Source: Bigelowiella natans CCMP2755 (taxonomy: Eukaryota > Cercozoa > Chlorarachniophyceae). From it: DNA of 64,000 nt. The notes under the pieces were generated by a model. That model was not told the DNA's origin and searched no databases. It was given only the letters and a program-made list of their open reading frames with translations. Below, piece after piece: positions 21,247 to 33,683 of this stretch; the first letter of the stretch is position 1; every line of letters starts with the position of its first letter. The stretch lies in contig ADNK01000783.1 of NCBI GenBank assembly GCA_000320545.1, forward strand, positions 1-64,000, in the 5' to 3' direction. Both the position numbers and the translations under genes were made by a program.

Positions 21247-23876
21247 CTAGTAAACGCGAGCTTTAGGTGGAATGTGGTCCATCTCTCCATCAGGAAGAGG
21301 CTGGTGGTGCACGGGCCTGTAGTCGATCTCACAGCCAGCATCGGAGTCGTAGGAAATTGTGTGCATCATCCACTTCTCGTCATCACGGTCAGGGAAGTCT
21401 TCCCGGGCGTGGGCTCCTCGGGATTCCTGGCGTCTGTTTGCACTATACATGGTTTGCCTAGCCTGCGTGAGGAGGTTATCGAGCTCGAGAGTTTCGATCA
21501 AATCCGTGTTCCAGACCATTGATTTGTCCGTCACCTGATTCAAAGCACGAACACAAAAACAAAACGATCATGATGACCTACTTTGATAAGAATATAGGTT
21601 GACAAATCAACTTTCGAAACATCAATGTGCTTACGGAATGTAATAAATTTTCTTATGAATGATGCAACTGCAATACGTTGATACTTAACGGAGAACATTA
21701 CCTTCAAGTCAGTCTTGAATTTTTCGTAAACTTCGTCAATCTCCTTTACACCATCATCAAGGGAAGATTGGGTTCTAAAGACAGCAGCGTTGTTTTGCAT
21801 GGTCTTCTGCATCTCGAGTCGGATGTCAGCAGTAGCGGACTGGCCGTTTGAGTAACGGAATTTGTCGACTCTTGCGATTGCATCATCTCCTACACTATCA
21901 GGGATGCTTGGCAGAGGGGTACCAGGCTTCAGAATCTATAATCAGCAGCCAAAGGGAAGAGGAGGAGGAGAAGGAGGAAAGTGTAAGCTAGAACTCAATC
22001 TCCAACAATCATTATATCTCAACACGATGAGCGTTTATCTGGGTTGAGGAGAAGATGCATGCAACAAGATTTGGTGCATGCTAGAAAAATCTGGGAGAGG
22101 GAGGAGAGGCAGCAGTCGAGTAGATACAATGTCGTGTAGTGAGTGAGTGAGCAAGGTAAGTGACCTCTTTGCATCGCAGTGCGCAAGCACGACCGAAGAC
22201 AACAATGTCAAGCAGAGAGTTAGCTCCAAGCCTGTTAGCACCGTGCACCGAAGCTGATGCAGCTTCTCCTGCTGCCATAAGGCCTGGTACTACCTTATCA
22301 GGGTCTTCCTTGGTAGGGTTGATTACCTCACCGTAGTGGTTGGTTGGCACACCGCCCATGTTGTAGTGAACTGTTGGCAGCACGGGAATAGGCTCCTTGG
22401 TCACGTCAACTCCAGCGAAAATCTTGGCGGTTTCGGAAATACCTTTTAAATTAACAGCAAGTGCAAGTTAGTCTTCCTTCTTTCCATTTCATTTTCCGTA
22501 TCACCATCATAAGCATTTTTCACAATAGGCATTAGCGAACAGAGAATAAAGCACCTGGCAGCCTTTCAGCGAGGAGCTCTGGAGGTAGATGGTCAAGGTG
22601 CAGGTGTACGTGGTCTTTGTTAGGCCCGCACCCACGACCTTCCCGGATTTCGATCGTCATCGCACGGGAAACGACATCTCGGGAGGCCAGGTCCTTCGCA
22701 GTAGGAGCGTAGCGTTCCATGAAGCGCTCCCCGTTGGCGTTCTTCAGGTATCCACCCTCACCCCTCGAGCCCTCAGTGATTAAGCATCCAGCACCGAAGA
22801 TCCCTGTTGGGTGGAACTGCACAAACTCGAGATCTTGGAGAGGCAGTCCAGCGCGGGATACCATTCCCCCCCCGTCCCCAGTACAGGTGTGAGCCGATGT
22901 TGCAGAGAAGTATGCACGGCCGTAACCCCCCGTAGCAAGGATTGTCTTATGTGCGCGAAATTTATGGATGGTGCCGTCTTCCATGTCCAGCGCCATTACT
23001 CCATGGCATTCACCGTTGTGCATTAACAGGTCAAGAGCGAAGTACTCGATAAAGAACTAAAATGGAAGCTGGTTAAATTCTCTTCATTCTATAGGCACAA
23101 AAAAACGGAATTACCTGTGTATCATGTTTGAGAGACTGACCATAGAGAGTGTGAAGCATAGCATGTCCAGTTCTGTCAGCTGCACAAGCGCACCGATATG
23201 CCTGTCCCCCTTGGCCAAACTCGAGGCTCTGACCTCCAAATGCTCTTTGGTAGATCTTGCCCTCGTCCGTTCGGGAAAAGGGAAGTCCATATGATTCCAA
23301 CTCAAGTACAGCTTTCGGGGCTTCGCGACACATGTATTGAATGGAGTCTTGGTCTCCAAGCCAATCAGATCCCTAACGAGATGCCCATGAACCGTTAGAA
23401 TATTGTCTTTTGAACTCTTACCATTTACATTGTACCTTCACGGTATCGTATGCGTGCCATCGCCAGTCATCCTGTGATATTATTCATACACGGCACATCA
23501 ACGTCGTGCTGTAAACCTAATTCCCCAAAAATTCACCTTGGTCATGTTTCCGAGCGCAGCATTTATCCCTCCCTGAGCCGCGACAGTGTGTGAACGGGTC
23601 GGAAAGAGCTTCGAGATGCACGCAGTTTTGAATCCTTCTGAAGCAAGTCCAAAGGCCGCTCTAATTTGTAGAATATTCAATCCTTCAATCATCCATACTA
23701 GATGTTAAGTTTCCATTGCGAATAAGTTTCCGAAGTGTTGCCATTCACCTGAGTCCTGCTCCACCAGCACCGACTACAACGCAGTCATACTCATGCTCCA
23801 CTACATTGTAAGCTTTAGTGGAAAGGGCCCGAGTGGCAGCGGGTGCCAGAGATCTTCTTATGCCTTTCGAAAGCAT
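21247..23876 (-). CDS. SDHA: Succinate dehydrogenase flavoprotein subunit, mitochondrial (complex II)
   Basis: Eight exons join in phase to 615 residues: 23876-23749, 23660-23537, 23471-23436, 23372-23115, 23056-22555, 22442-22165, 21935-21702, 21534-21247. It oxidises succinate to fumarate and passes electrons to the iron-sulfur subunit in the mitochondrial inner membrane. The N-terminus [20 protein letters not shown] is a typical matrix presequence. The FAD motif [11 protein letters not shown] follows, then [16 protein letters not shown] with the covalent-flavin His67. Substrate and active-site signatures [21 protein letters not shown] and [14 protein letters not shown] are intact. The C-terminus ends PPKARVY, as in the family. 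Length is normal for SdhA. It faces a small secreted-protein gene at 24790 head to head. No defects seen. Confidence 0.97.
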
Positions 23877-24789
23877 GATTTGTGATAAAGCCCGGAAGAT
23901 GGGGCGGGTGAGGTTAAGGATTCCAAATCAAAATTGTTTTCATTAATTTTTCGGTACAATATCAATGGGTGTAAATAATCCTATGACTTGATTATAGCCT
24001 TGTCTCATCTTTACATTTAGTCAAATTTTGAAACTAGTAGATACTTTGAACCTTATTTTTGGAACTGAATCTGCAGGGACATGTGTGGAGAGGAAAATCT
24101 CCGCAAATGCTGGGTATTTTCCTCTGAATATCTACGAAAAGGCTTCGTTGCGATCTTAAACCCCAATCAGTTTTCCAGATGGCCTGCTTATCGCTTGAAA
24201 GTCCGAGTTTGCACCCTCAAGGAAAAATCGAATGGAAGTTCCGATGTGAAAGCGCATAGACCTACAAAACTTTTAGAAATATTGTCGCAAGGTATAGAAC
24301 AACTCCGTTTTATTGATTTTTAAGGTGCTATCCGGGATGTTCGCGATATTTGTCACCATGAAAAAATATAATTTCGTCTTCTTTTTTTTGGGTAAATCAT
24401 AGATAACGGTAAGGAAAGTATGTTGTCTCTGTTGATCGAAACAACTGTAATCAGTATTATTTGCAGAAAGTAATGCGTGACCTTGTCGACATCCTGTTTC
24501 TATCTGTATTTTAACCATTCTATTCAAAAAAATTTGGATTTGTTTTAATTTTTTTTTTCGGTAAATACAATATTTAAGTCTCATTTTAAAAAAAAGGGGC
24601 TATATTCTGAAAAATCATGGAAAATATTCGACTATTAGCTAGTTACGACATAACATATTAATGGGCGACATAGAAAAAAGGAATATTGACGAAAACAATA
24701 CGAAACTGTAAAAATCTAAAAAGTCAACTAGAATTTCAAATTCAAACCAAGCTAAATCACAAATAGGATTGTCTCCCCCATCCATCGCA
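23877..24789. other. Divergent intergenic region, AT-rich, no gene seen
   Basis: This lies between the SdhA start and the small secreted-protein start and should carry both promoters. Short open frames here have no recognisable features. It lacks the GCATGC-rich repeats found at convergent gene ends. Confidence 0.6.
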
Positions 24790-25331
24790 ATGAGGGTCCT
24801 GGTTGGAGTTATTACTCTGGCCCTTGCAGTTGCTGGGAAGGTCATGAAACCAGCCAAGATCGTGCATAATTTAATGCCGATCGAAATCGAGGCGCAAATG
24901 GATCACTGGCTTGTTAGGAGGGATTCCCCTAGTTTCCCTTCTGATAGCGCCATGTTGGAGACGCAAGTATGAATCACAAATGTTAAAGTGTTTACCTTTC
25001 TACACATTAATTGGATTTATATTACAGGCATCTATGGGTGAAGAACCTGCTCTTACAGCTGCTCTGGCATATCCTCCACCAGCTGCACAAACTGAAGCTT
25101 ATCTTCCAGAGCCAGCTCTTCCGAGTACCTTCTACGGCACACCTTACGGCCCTCCTTATCTATCTGCTCCAGAAGCAGAACCGGCTCTTCCCGAGGTTCC
25201 TCCACCACCATGGGTAACTTAAGCATCTTTTAGATGTCGGGAATATGTGTGAGCATTGTATCTTTCAGGTTTCCGTTCCAGATTCTGGAAATGGAGATTT
25301 AGGAAATTCTGCAAAATCTATGACTCCATGA
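24790..25331 (+). CDS. Small secreted Pro/Ala-rich protein, 141 residues, unknown function
   Basis: Three exons, 24790-24966, 25028-25213 and 25269-25331, join in phase. Residues 1-17 (MRVLVGVITLALAVAGK) form a clear signal peptide. The middle has a short amphipathic part (IEIEAQMDHWLVRRD). The rest is rich in Pro, Ala, Glu and Tyr, with spaced repeats of the type EPALP and AYPPPA, ending in a Gly/Ser/Asn tail. No cysteine pairs or known domain. It is probably exported, possibly a cell-wall or matrix component; that is inference from composition only. Introns are GT-AG with good consensus. Confidence 0.65.
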
Positions 25332-26860
25332 TAAAGGGCTACTTATGCATCTTTAATCACAGTTTCTTTGGCATGTGTTGTATGAAATCCTGTTGCTGTG
25401 CTACTTAAATGTAGCAGCTTCGTCAAATTCCTAACAAAAAATTGAGTGAATCGGCTTGTCCACTGACATGTATAAAGACTACGTTCGCACCGCATGTTTC
25501 CATACACACACACACACACACACACTGGAATATATAATATGCATTAATATGTAGAACAGATGCGTTTAAAACTACACTTGCACTGTCTGGCCTGCATGCC
25601 AGCGTAGCTATGCGTATACATCATTATTACTAGCCATGCTGCGTCATACCATCACACACAAGCAGTGCAGCGCACTGTATTCTAGTATGAGAGACTGATT
25701 AGCTCAACAGCAGCAACATGGTGTGTGCTATGTACGTACATGCACTCACGCACATGTTTGAGTACAGCTACTACGCACACGCATGCACATGTATCGTATG
25801 CGTGCATGCACGCTAGCTGATCATCCATTGTTGATGTACGCCCCAGCTAGCTGTCTATACGTCACCCTTGGTTGACTTTGCCATTATAAACACTATCATA
25901 TTTGTGCACATTGCATGCGTTGCTACGTCGATCATGCATCACTACGTACGCACTGAGCGCGGTCGCACGCACGTAGCTGCGTTGTTGCTAGCTGCTATAT
26001 GCATGCATGCAGTCGCAGCTAGATGCGACTTACCAATTACCAATTGCGTCGCATCGCACCGCAAAAACATCACACTTCCATTACATAAACTGGCAACGAT
26101 TCACAAAGGAGGACATAGCAACACATTCTGCTGCGCGCACAGCTCGAGAGCTTGAATTATGTGACCCATTGCATTCATATGCATGCTTGACATCGTAGCT
26201 AGTAGAAACAAGCACAAATTAAGCGCTGTACGTAGCCGCGACTTTGCACAGCTACGTTAGTCATGATAATTATTGAACACCTATCATATGCGCAGCAAGG
26301 TGCATCACAAGGGCAACATGAGCTAGAGTCACGGGGCGTAAAACGCATGGGCAGACGCTGTTGACTTTCGAATATTTGATGAGTCAATATACAAAGCATC
26401 CCTCTTGTTAATGCAATCAATCGCATGGTATTTTTAGCTCTCCCAATGCTAATACAAGAGCTAGATATTGCATCTGATGAATACCGGCTTCAAATAATAA
26501 AACATAACATTAATAACAATAAAATATTGATGCTGTGATTAAGGTAGATTTCTACATAACAACTGTGTTTTTGACGAAGACTGACGCAATTTCTACTTAT
26601 GACGAGCAAGGAATTATCGACGCACACTACCATCAGCAAGTTTCTATGTAATGTATAAATAAATGTCCCAGTTTCTATGATAGACATTATACCGTCGCGT
26701 TTTAACTGAATATAGTTGCCAGACACACACAACGTCTTGAAGATGAACACCAGTGTTGAATTAGCAGCATAACGATTTCGCATAAAAATCGAGGATGACT
26801 ATTCTTCCTTTCTCTTTCAGGGGCGTTGCCTCCCCCCTCCCTACAAAATCACTTCATCTC
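25332..26860. other. Convergent intergenic island, long, rich in GCATGC/GCTAGC palindromes
   Basis: This lies between the 3' ends of the secreted-protein gene and the sugar-transporter gene. A short CA run sits near 25505-25526. From about 25560 to 26230 the sequence is dense in GCATGC, CGTACG, GCTAGC and TGCATGCA-like palindromes. Short open frames through it show no domain. About 26430-26780 is AT-rich. Confidence 0.8.
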
Positions 26861-27924
26861 TCAGTTGCCGTTTGCAGGTTTTTCCTGGTCAAGGCGTTCA
26901 AGGTCAATCCCGCCTTCTTCCTTGTTCGGCTTGTTTGCCTCATCGTGAGCCTTAAGAACCTTGTTATGGTTCCCCATGTAGAGGTAAAGCGCCGCGGTTA
27001 ACACCACAACCTGGTAGGGAGGAGGGAAGGAGATGACTTTTAGGTGACTGTTACTGAAATAAGATCAAAAGGTTTCTACAGCTAGCAGTATTCGAGGCAG
27101 TAAACGGAGTAGTGTATTAGCTCATGTTTTCCTTGCCCTCCCCCCTTCCTCTGCCCGTTCACCCCGCAAACGAAGGCCAGATCGATCGTTTCGTTGAAGA
27201 ACTTCGTAGAGAGATAAGTGGCGATGTACACGGCAACTGAAGGGATGAGGAGGCAAGCAGAGGGGTGTGCATAGATAAGAAATGAGGATGAGGGAATACA
27301 GCTGCCTAGCAGGAAGAACCGTTGGAGAGCGAAGATCATCATGGATCATCATTATCATTACTATCCCCATCAGGACTGAGAAGCTGACCTGCGCTTGTGA
27401 AGCACTTAATGACATTGTTAGCATACTTCATGATGTATGCGACGGATATTCCCTGTTACCAGAGATAGTTGTGAGATTAACCACAAAACAAAAACGCGAG
27501 CACACACAAGCACGCGTAGAGGCTCGACAGTTCATGCAGAGGGTGAAGCAAAGGGAAAGCAAGATGAAGGAGAGGTAAGTGGAGATGTTGAAGAGCGTGA
27601 GGACAAACGCCAAGGTACGATGGAGCATAGGATAGAGAAAATCTCCGAATATCCACGAAACTATCTCATCGTCCGTACCAAAGCTGCATTGTTGAAGATG
27701 ATCAGCCACACAACGGGTGTAAACCTACCAATCCCGTGGAGGGGGGGGAGGGGGGGGGGCACAAAAGAGTAGTAGATAAGTAACAGCAGGAATAATAGAG
27801 AATGGGAGAGAAATATGGGAAATAATATCGGCACATGCATAAATTAAATAGAATTTGAACTAGAACTTGTTATGCATCAAATCCACTAAAAAGTTTCCTC
27901 TTTAACTGCGCTCGGCAACCGACG

Positions 27925-27964
<40 letters not shown>

Positions 27965-28720
27965 CTCAAGGACACAACAAAACACTAACCCTGCGAAGAA
28001 GCCTTCTTCCGTATTAGTTCCTGGTGCAGACTGCAGCATATTACCTGCGATGAGATGAGTGGGTCATCGAGTATCACAGGTAAACAGTAGAGCACGACAA
28101 CGACGATGATAATGATGATGGATGATCAACGATGGTGATGAAAATAATAGTGATGGTGGCACTTAAGCTATATATAGCCTTGCTGTCATTGAATTATTCT
28201 CACGAAATCCCTCGATACGAGTGGGTAGGATTGGGCAAGTGGTTGATATAACTGGAGTCTCTCCGCATTACTACCATTAGAATAAGTGGGGGCTTGCATC
28301 ATCATCATCATCATTCTGTAACAACCTACCGATGAGATTCAGCATTACACCGAAGAAGTACCTGAGTTATGTGGTGGTGGTGGTGATGAGGATGATGATG
28401 ATGATGATGATGACGACGACGATGATGATTGCTGTGTCGAGACGTAGGACGATTAATTTTCACTGATGCTGTATCTCGCATAGCCTCCTCTGTCTACACT
28501 TCAAGGGGGCTGCTGCGTATGTCCACCCGACGCTTGGTATTCAGAGTTGTAACACCAGTTTATGCATGCATTCATTTTCGTCGTTGTTGTATGTTATTTG
28601 TAAAAATATCATGTTTATGGGGCTTCTCACAGCTGCATGTTCTTAAATTGGAGAGGGGCCTACTCACGGACATTCAAGGACGAATCAAATGTCAGAAGGA
28701 CGTCAAGCCTCATCACGACC

Positions 28721-28763
<43 letters not shown>

Positions 28764-30667
28764 CATCACTTAATATCAAAATATGAAGAAACACGCACCA
28801 CACTCATCTCTAGGGACGGGGTCCAAAATAAAGGCAATGATAGTTTCAAACAGATGGATAGAAGGAATGAGTTATAGGTTACCTCAGGGTCGATCTTCTT
28901 GATCAACCACTCGTTAAAGACCCCAGAGAACGCCGACATCGTACTGTGCACGATTAGAAGCAGCAGCAGCAGCAGCAGCCAACAAATGAAATACAATGAA
29001 ACAGAAAACCGACATGTACACATATAGAGATGTAGAGAGCTGGCAAGGGTTAGCTGTTTCTTATTCTCTCGCACACCTGTTCACAATAAGGAGCCCTCCT
29101 CCAAAGATCAGGTCCTGTTGGCTTGCCCACCCCGAGCTCTGCTCTGAAACGTGGCGGGGGACGGGGGGGGTAGAGTTTGATCGTGAGCAAGAGTCCCATC
29201 ACCATTGCATACATTTTAGATTTTGACAGGAAGAACCGCGTTTTGCTTAGTGCATCTTGTTGTGAGCGATAGCAGTACTTGCTGTCAGGTAAGTGCAGAC
29301 GTGCTTTTGCAGCTGCTACTAGATTCATCATGCTTACCAGAAGTAAAGACTCCGAGCTTACTGATAACCATGGAGATGAAGAGCAACGCCACAGCTAGCC
29401 ACTATAATCAATCCATTGATTGTACAGAGGAGGGGTGGGGTTATAACAGCACGCACGAACAAACAACGCACTCAGAGAAACTAATGGAGCTGGGAATCAT
29501 CACCATCATCATCATCATCGTTGTCGCTATTATCATATTCGGTGTAGTGCCTGGATGATAGTGAGGCCACGATTCGGGAGAATGATTCTGTGCAGAATAG
29601 CTGTGGTTACGATCTTGAAGTTGCTGAACACCTGCAACCCATCAAGATGCACCCACCCACTAATTAAAAGTCCTGGCGCATTTGTGTACATGAGTGAGTG
29701 TGTGTGTGTGTGTGAGGGGTGTATCTGGTGTTTCGTATGCCTGGAATGTAGGAGGTCCTAATATAGCAATGGCCGTGTAGACGATGGAGTTCTGGCAAGC
29801 ATAGATTAGCCCGGGAATCTAAAAAATGCATAAAATAGCAACAACAATGCTGCTCAAATGAGGAGTCAGATCATGCATAGCTAAACGATGAGGCATTAGA
29901 GAACGACGTGATACATTGTTCGCATGCATGCTGTGATTCCATTAGCATAGCTACTGTCTATCGCGCTTAGTTTGTGCAAAAAATCTGGTTATCACCATGT
30001 ACATCAGGAAGCTCTTCGTGTTGAAGTTTCCGAGACCATCATACCGCTTCTACGAAGGTAGCGGCAACAGCAGGGGGAGGAGGGAGAGAGTAGGAAGGGG
30101 AGAATATAGAGAGATGAGAGTGAATGGAGGCGAAGATTTAAGGTACCTCGGGGAGAATTTTAATGCAGGAAATGGGAGTGGTAAGCACTATTGAACGTTT
30201 TCATACTATTTCTTAGTTTATCTTAATAATATTGGTATTATCTTCATCGTTGTATCCACCCTACCTTGTAGTCAAATTGCAGCCAATATCCCGTAGCAAA
30301 AGCTAGCTTGATTGCTTCCTACAGTGTTGTGCAGATAAGAGTATAAGTCACCGCAAGGTATAACAATGTCACCAATACATGTACGCCTCCGTACGCATAA
30401 AGAAGCATCACTATTATTACCTGCAAAAGCACAGCGCTCGTGGTTTTATATGGAAGGCCTTGTGCCGTTTTTGTTGCAGCTGTTAACATGGTCTAAAATG
30501 TGGTAAAATAGCTCATTATAGTAAACTCTCTTAGAGCTGATGGATAGAAATGACACCTGCGTGACGATAAAAGTTGTTAGCGCCGCTCCAGCTCCGAATG
30601 CACGGGGGTCAACTATGTTATATGAGCGAAAGTGTGATCATGCTAAATACGATACGGTTAAACGGAT

Positions 30668-30734
<67 letters not shown>

Positions 30735-30888
30735 AATGTTTATATTTTTTTAATACCTCTATGCATGTATACGTTTGTGTGTACAAGTTTACGTATATAT
30801 GGTGTGTAGATTTACTGTGCCGGAAGTATATAACATCTACACCAGTATGGAGTGTGTTGATTTCACCATCGATATTGAGCAGCTTCAT
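26861..30888 (-). CDS. Nucleotide-sugar transporter, SLC35A (UDP-Gal/CMP-Sia transporter) family
   Basis: Seventeen exons join in phase to 360 residues: 30888-30843, 30612-30557, 30492-30421, 30318-30265, 30049-29996, 29818-29741, 29631-29551, 29401-29338, 29143-29077, 28943-28883, 28659-28631, 28361-28330, 28044-27990, 27724-27679, 27452-27389, 27236-27163, 27010-26861. The family pattern is clear: TAQGLPYKTTSAVLLQEAIKL, IPGLIYACQNSIVYTAIAIL, TFQVFSNFKIVTTAIL, SGVFNEWLIKK, FKNMQLYFFGVMLNLIG and TPVVWLIIFNNAALGISVAYIMKYANNVIKCF, with about ten membrane segments. It should exchange a nucleotide-sugar for its nucleoside monophosphate across Golgi or ER membrane; the sugar cannot be told. The C-terminal tail is charged and cytosolic. 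Introns 6 and 7 are GC-AG (CAG|GCATAC, CAG|GCACTA). One exon is only 29 nt. Several introns carry TA, CA or ATG repeats. Confidence 0.9.
27930..27962. repeat. (AT)n microsatellite in transporter intron
   Basis: An AT run within the intron 27989-27725 of the SLC35A-type gene. Similar AT runs lie at about 28726-28758 and 30690-30731 in other introns of the same gene. Confidence 0.9.
30662..30733. repeat. (CA)n plus (TA)n compound microsatellite in transporter intron 1
   Basis: A CA run passes directly into a TA run inside the first intron of the SLC35A-type gene. Confidence 0.9.
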
Positions 30889-31777
30889 GACGAGGAGTTA
30901 GGTAGAAATCTCTTTAGTCTCTGGAATCCTGATAAGGGTTATGAGGTTGGGCAATAGTCGCTTAGGGTGAAGACAACACGAAATCGCAACTGGACCCCAC
31001 ACTACAGAACCGATGTAACACGAATGCAAACAGGAAAATCTCGTCTCTTGCTGTGTATAAGCCGCAAAATGTGCCTCCAAGAAAATCCCTTCATCGAAAG
31101 GTTAGGGTCATGCGGCGGGTCTTATGTGGAATGGTAGTTGACGAACCGGAAAGGAAGGGCCGGGTGAGACCTGGCAAGCTCGGTACAGCTGGAAGTATCT
31201 GTGGGCTACGTGAATATTTCCTCAGGCTTTGCTCTGATGACGTCACAGCCCTTTTTATTAGAAAAACAGTCAAAGGGGCAGGACGCACTAACAAATAGGA
31301 ATGATTTACAAATGTTCTGAGCAAAGTAACGCCACTGAACACTCCCTCATGAATCTTAGTTCCTTATTATCACCAACGAGTGTTTCCGCAGTCGCACTGA
31401 AGGTGATTTGACTCATAACTTGGGTATGACAACCTGCATCACGTCCTAAATGTCCTATAATTTCGAACAAAATCAAAGCAAGTTTCTCGGGAATACCATA
31501 GTTAAATGTGTTCTTGGCGTACGACTTGCTAACGGTTGTCGTAGAGCTTGAACTCCAGCTGGATAGGTAACGCCTTCGCGGAAAATTTATGTGAGCAACC
31601 AGTTTTGGTTTTATTTCTGCGACATGAAGTATGGGTTGTCTTAGTCAAAAACCCGAAGGGACACGAGACCACCGGATCCCCCTGATGAGAATGCTGAAGG
31701 TGGAAGCAGCAGCGATGGAAGCATGAGGGTTTCACGATGTCAACGAGAGTGGAGGGATGCAAGGTCAACTCCAAGGG

Positions 31778-31834
<57 letters not shown>

Positions 31835-32005
31835 TTCAAATACATAAATAAATATATGTATAAAGAGAGAAAACGCAATTTCTATCGTTGTCCAAGCACA
31901 AAAGTAATGTGGTTCAGTAAGCAACAGAGTTCCGAAAACATAGGGGCGATATATTCTGACAGCACTATTAATCTTAATCATAGGATATCTAAAACGGGAG
32001 TGAAG
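30889..32005. other. Divergent intergenic region; CRE-like TGACGTCA; CA/GA microsatellite
   Basis: This lies between the starts of the transporter and the coiled-coil gene. A perfect 8-nt palindrome TGACGTCA (CRE-like, bZIP target) lies at 31238-31245; whether it is used is unknown. A CA run followed by GA lies at about 31780-31834. No coding sequence recognised. Confidence 0.5.
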
Positions 32006-33648
32006 ATGGCTAAGAAGACAGAGCAGGGGCAGTTGCTATCCATTTCGGATCTAAGCGTTGAGGATAAGATCAAGATAGGTGATTTACATGACAATGTAAA
32101 TCGGCATCTTCGTTGGAAATTTAATGCCTTATCTTATCAGGGAAACTTTTGAGGGAGGTTGCAAAGCAGCAGAAAGATATAAAAGCGCTGGAGAGCATGA
32201 AATACGCAACGGAACAGACTTTGGGGGAATATCGAACAAGAAATGCTGGCATTGCGAAACAGTATACGGCTCTTAAGGGAAAACTGCACCAATCTGTCGG
32301 CCTTCTTAAACAGTATGATCTAAAAAATCTGTAAATATAAAAATAGAGGTGCACTAAACTAAGAGGAAAGACGTTGTTGCTATGACAATCATAATACTTA
32401 TTAATTGCTTGCAAATTGCACAAACATGTGGGCCACACATGAACGGACGTAGGTATCAAAAACGTCTCCAGGTCATGCAAGGTGCTGTCCTGAGGAACAA
32501 AATATTGGCCGAGGAAAACGAAAACCTGAAGACACGTGTTACCATGCTTCTCAAGGAAAAGACGAATACAGCTCGTCCTCTACCTCGTAGTGCCAAAAAC
32601 CCTGAAGTGGTTCCTCCTTCCTCGTTCTCAATAGACAAGCGTAGAATGATCTCCCCCTCCTTGTCCACAACCACGGGCCTTCCTCCACCGCATGAGACGC
32701 TTGAGCACGAGGGGAATTATAGAAACTCGCTGCATGCAGATTTAGATGTTGATGGTGACACACGAAGGAGGACAGGGGAGAAATCAGCAACCGTAACAAT
32801 GATGGCCAACTTGAATAAGGATCAAACTTCATCACTATACCCTGATCGTCACTATCACCACCGTCATCATCATCATCATCACCGGTCGTCGTCCCCTCTT
32901 GCCAATAGAAAGACTTCTGCGAATACTTTCATCAGCTCAAAGGAAGAGAGTCGCGGTGGAGCATCGAAGGTCCTCAATCCTCCACCTCCCTCTCATCGTA
33001 AATGCATTCCATCTCCATTTCCATCATCCCCATTGTCTATGCCACCAGCACCAGAAACAGCTGGAGCAGCAACAACAGCACCTGCAGGGCCACAATTAGC
33101 TACCTTTAAAACCACGGACTCCAAAAAGGCCGTGAGAGAGGAAGTGCAGCTCCTCTTGAGAACATTGAAGCAGCAGCAAGAGCAGCAGGCTGAAAAACAA
33201 CCAGATACATCCGACGTTGCTTCTGCTGCTGATGATGATGATGATGAAGAAGGAGAAGGATCAATTGTCCACATGAAGAATACAGTGACTTTTGGCGGAG
33301 GAAGCGAGCGAGAAAAGGAGAGAGGAGGAAAGAGAGAGCAGTTGCGACATAAGAACAGCATCCGCGAATCGCTTTCCCCACCTCTTCGTAACCACCTTAG
33401 ACACGGCGGAAGCAGCACGAAGGAGGGGGAGAAGAGCTTACTCGAACTATTCAAAAATCTTGACCTTCGGTCGACTCTTGTTCAGAGACTGTTGCGCATA
33501 CAACGTGGCACTCACACTACTTCCTCGTCCTCAACCTCAACCTCAACTTCGCAATCGTTGGCTCAAAAGAAGGGACAAACGCAGAAGTGTCATAAAAATA
33601 GCCTTCGCTCGAAAATAAAGGGTATTTATTCGCGCGCGCGCGCGCGCG

Positions 33649-33683
<35 letters not shown>

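Noticed and set aside
27082-27772. Several overlapping open frames of 70-110 codons on both strands
   Set aside because: They are shadows of exons and introns of the sugar-transporter gene.
32844-32886. His-rich run that could be a metal-binding domain
   Set aside because: It is a CAT/CAC microsatellite within a disordered region, with no flanking structure.
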